Shown here: piece after piece, positions 63,720 through 64,000 of the stretch
Position numbering within the stretch: position 1 is the first letter of the stretch
Layout: each line of letters opens with the position of its first letter
From: DASUAS01 sp963750045
Lineage (GTDB): Bacteria; Actinomycetota; Acidimicrobiia; IMCC26256; DASPTH01
Direction: 5' to 3'
Assembly (NCBI GenBank): GCA_963750045.1
Contig: CAVVPD010000008.1
Coordinates: forward strand, 124,001-188,000
DNA length: 64,000 nt
Position numbers and translations under genes: made by a program
Notes under the pieces: generated by a model
The model's database searches: none
The model's input: the letters and a program-made list of their open reading frames with translations, nothing else
What the model was told of the DNA's origin: nothing

Positions 63720-64000
63720 TCGATCGCGTCGGATGAGCCGAGGTCGAGAGCAGCGGCGCGTTCACGGCACGCCCATTCTCCCAACCCGAAACCGGGGCCC
63801 AACAGACGACGGGCGGGAGTGAGCTGGTGGGCGCCACCGTTGTGTCCGGTGCTGAACGTCGCTCGCAGGGATACCGCGCTTGGCTGAGGACGATGACCTG
63901 GGCCAGCCTCGTGACCGGCTCGTTCACGATCTGGTTCGGCCGGGGCTTCGGGGTTCCGTCGGGCAGCACGTTCTCGATGTAGGCGAGCTTGTGGAGTGCC
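63697..64000 (-). CDS. Partial ORF at right edge, unidentified
   Basis: Reading in from the right edge on the minus strand gives an open frame (LHKLAYIENVLPDG, then NEPVTRLAQVIVLSQARYPC). The stretch up to YPC looks coding; the final 50 residues look non-coding. I cannot name a family. The 281 bases from 63720 to the edge hold no other recognisable gene. Confidence 0.3.
   Translation of the reverse strand, partial: ALHKLAYIENVLPDGTPKPRPNQIVNEPVTRLAQVIVLSQARYPCERRSAPDTTVAPTSSLPPVVCWAPVSGWENGRAVNAPLLSTSAHPTRSISRATGR

Overview
The window is about 64 kb of GC-rich, densely packed DNA with very short intergenic gaps. It carries many F420-type luciferase-like enzymes, short-chain dehydrogenases (SDRs), CYP125/124-class-like cytochromes P450, a wax-ester synthase/DGAT, RND and MFS transporters and CoA-thioester enzymes. 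That mix points to a heterotrophic actinomycete; I would guess Acidimicrobiia or a relative, but no rRNA or marker gene is present to prove it. I see no tRNA, rRNA, CRISPR array, insertion sequence or phage module.

Layout. 1-6.1 kb: truncated RND/MMPL exporter, wax-ester synthase/DGAT, two alpha/beta hydrolases, and a coiled-coil protein with a perfect (AKKAT)11 lysine-rich tail. 6.1-16.4 kb: MFS exporter, hydrolase, MarR regulator divergent from a YceI protein with recognisable operators, methyltransferase, thioesterase, a CGSC (UGSC-type) redox protein with its large partner, P450, aldose epimerase, two SDRs. 16.5-21.9 kb: GH15 glucoamylase/trehalase-like enzyme translationally coupled to a type II NADH dehydrogenase, an F420-type oxidoreductase, and a P450. 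22-27.7 kb: a minus-strand catabolic run (cupin, VOC, class III CoA-transferase, enoyl-CoA hydratase, SDR, F420-type oxidoreductase) facing a TetR regulator across a perfect palindrome. 28.4-37.5 kb: orphan ABC solute-binding protein, sterol-desaturase-like enzyme, SDRs, alpha-hydroxy-acid oxidase, sugar porter, and a flavin/STAS/VOC trio. 37.5-42.7 kb: phosphotransferase plus acyl-CoA dehydrogenase divergent from SDR plus two MaoC hydratases (a beta-oxidation-like set), and a zinc alcohol dehydrogenase. 42.7-46.3 kb: an overlapping operon of an SMP-30 lactonase, a Coq4-like protein, a small protein and a hydrolase-adenylate cyclase fusion. 46.3-54.9 kb: hydrolases, two amidohydrolases, an IMPase-like protein, tandem-duplicated hydrolases, SDR, nitroreductase. 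54.9-61.8 kb: a minus-strand surface operon of arylsulfotransferase, sulfatase, PAP2 phosphatase and a phosphatase-fold membrane protein, divergent from a GT87-like glycosyltransferase.

A striking property of the sequence itself is that about 19 single-base frameshifts break otherwise well conserved genes. Most are explained by one extra base lying in or beside a CGCG-type context. I read these mainly as consensus or base-calling errors, so the affected genes are annotated across the shift with the site stated.
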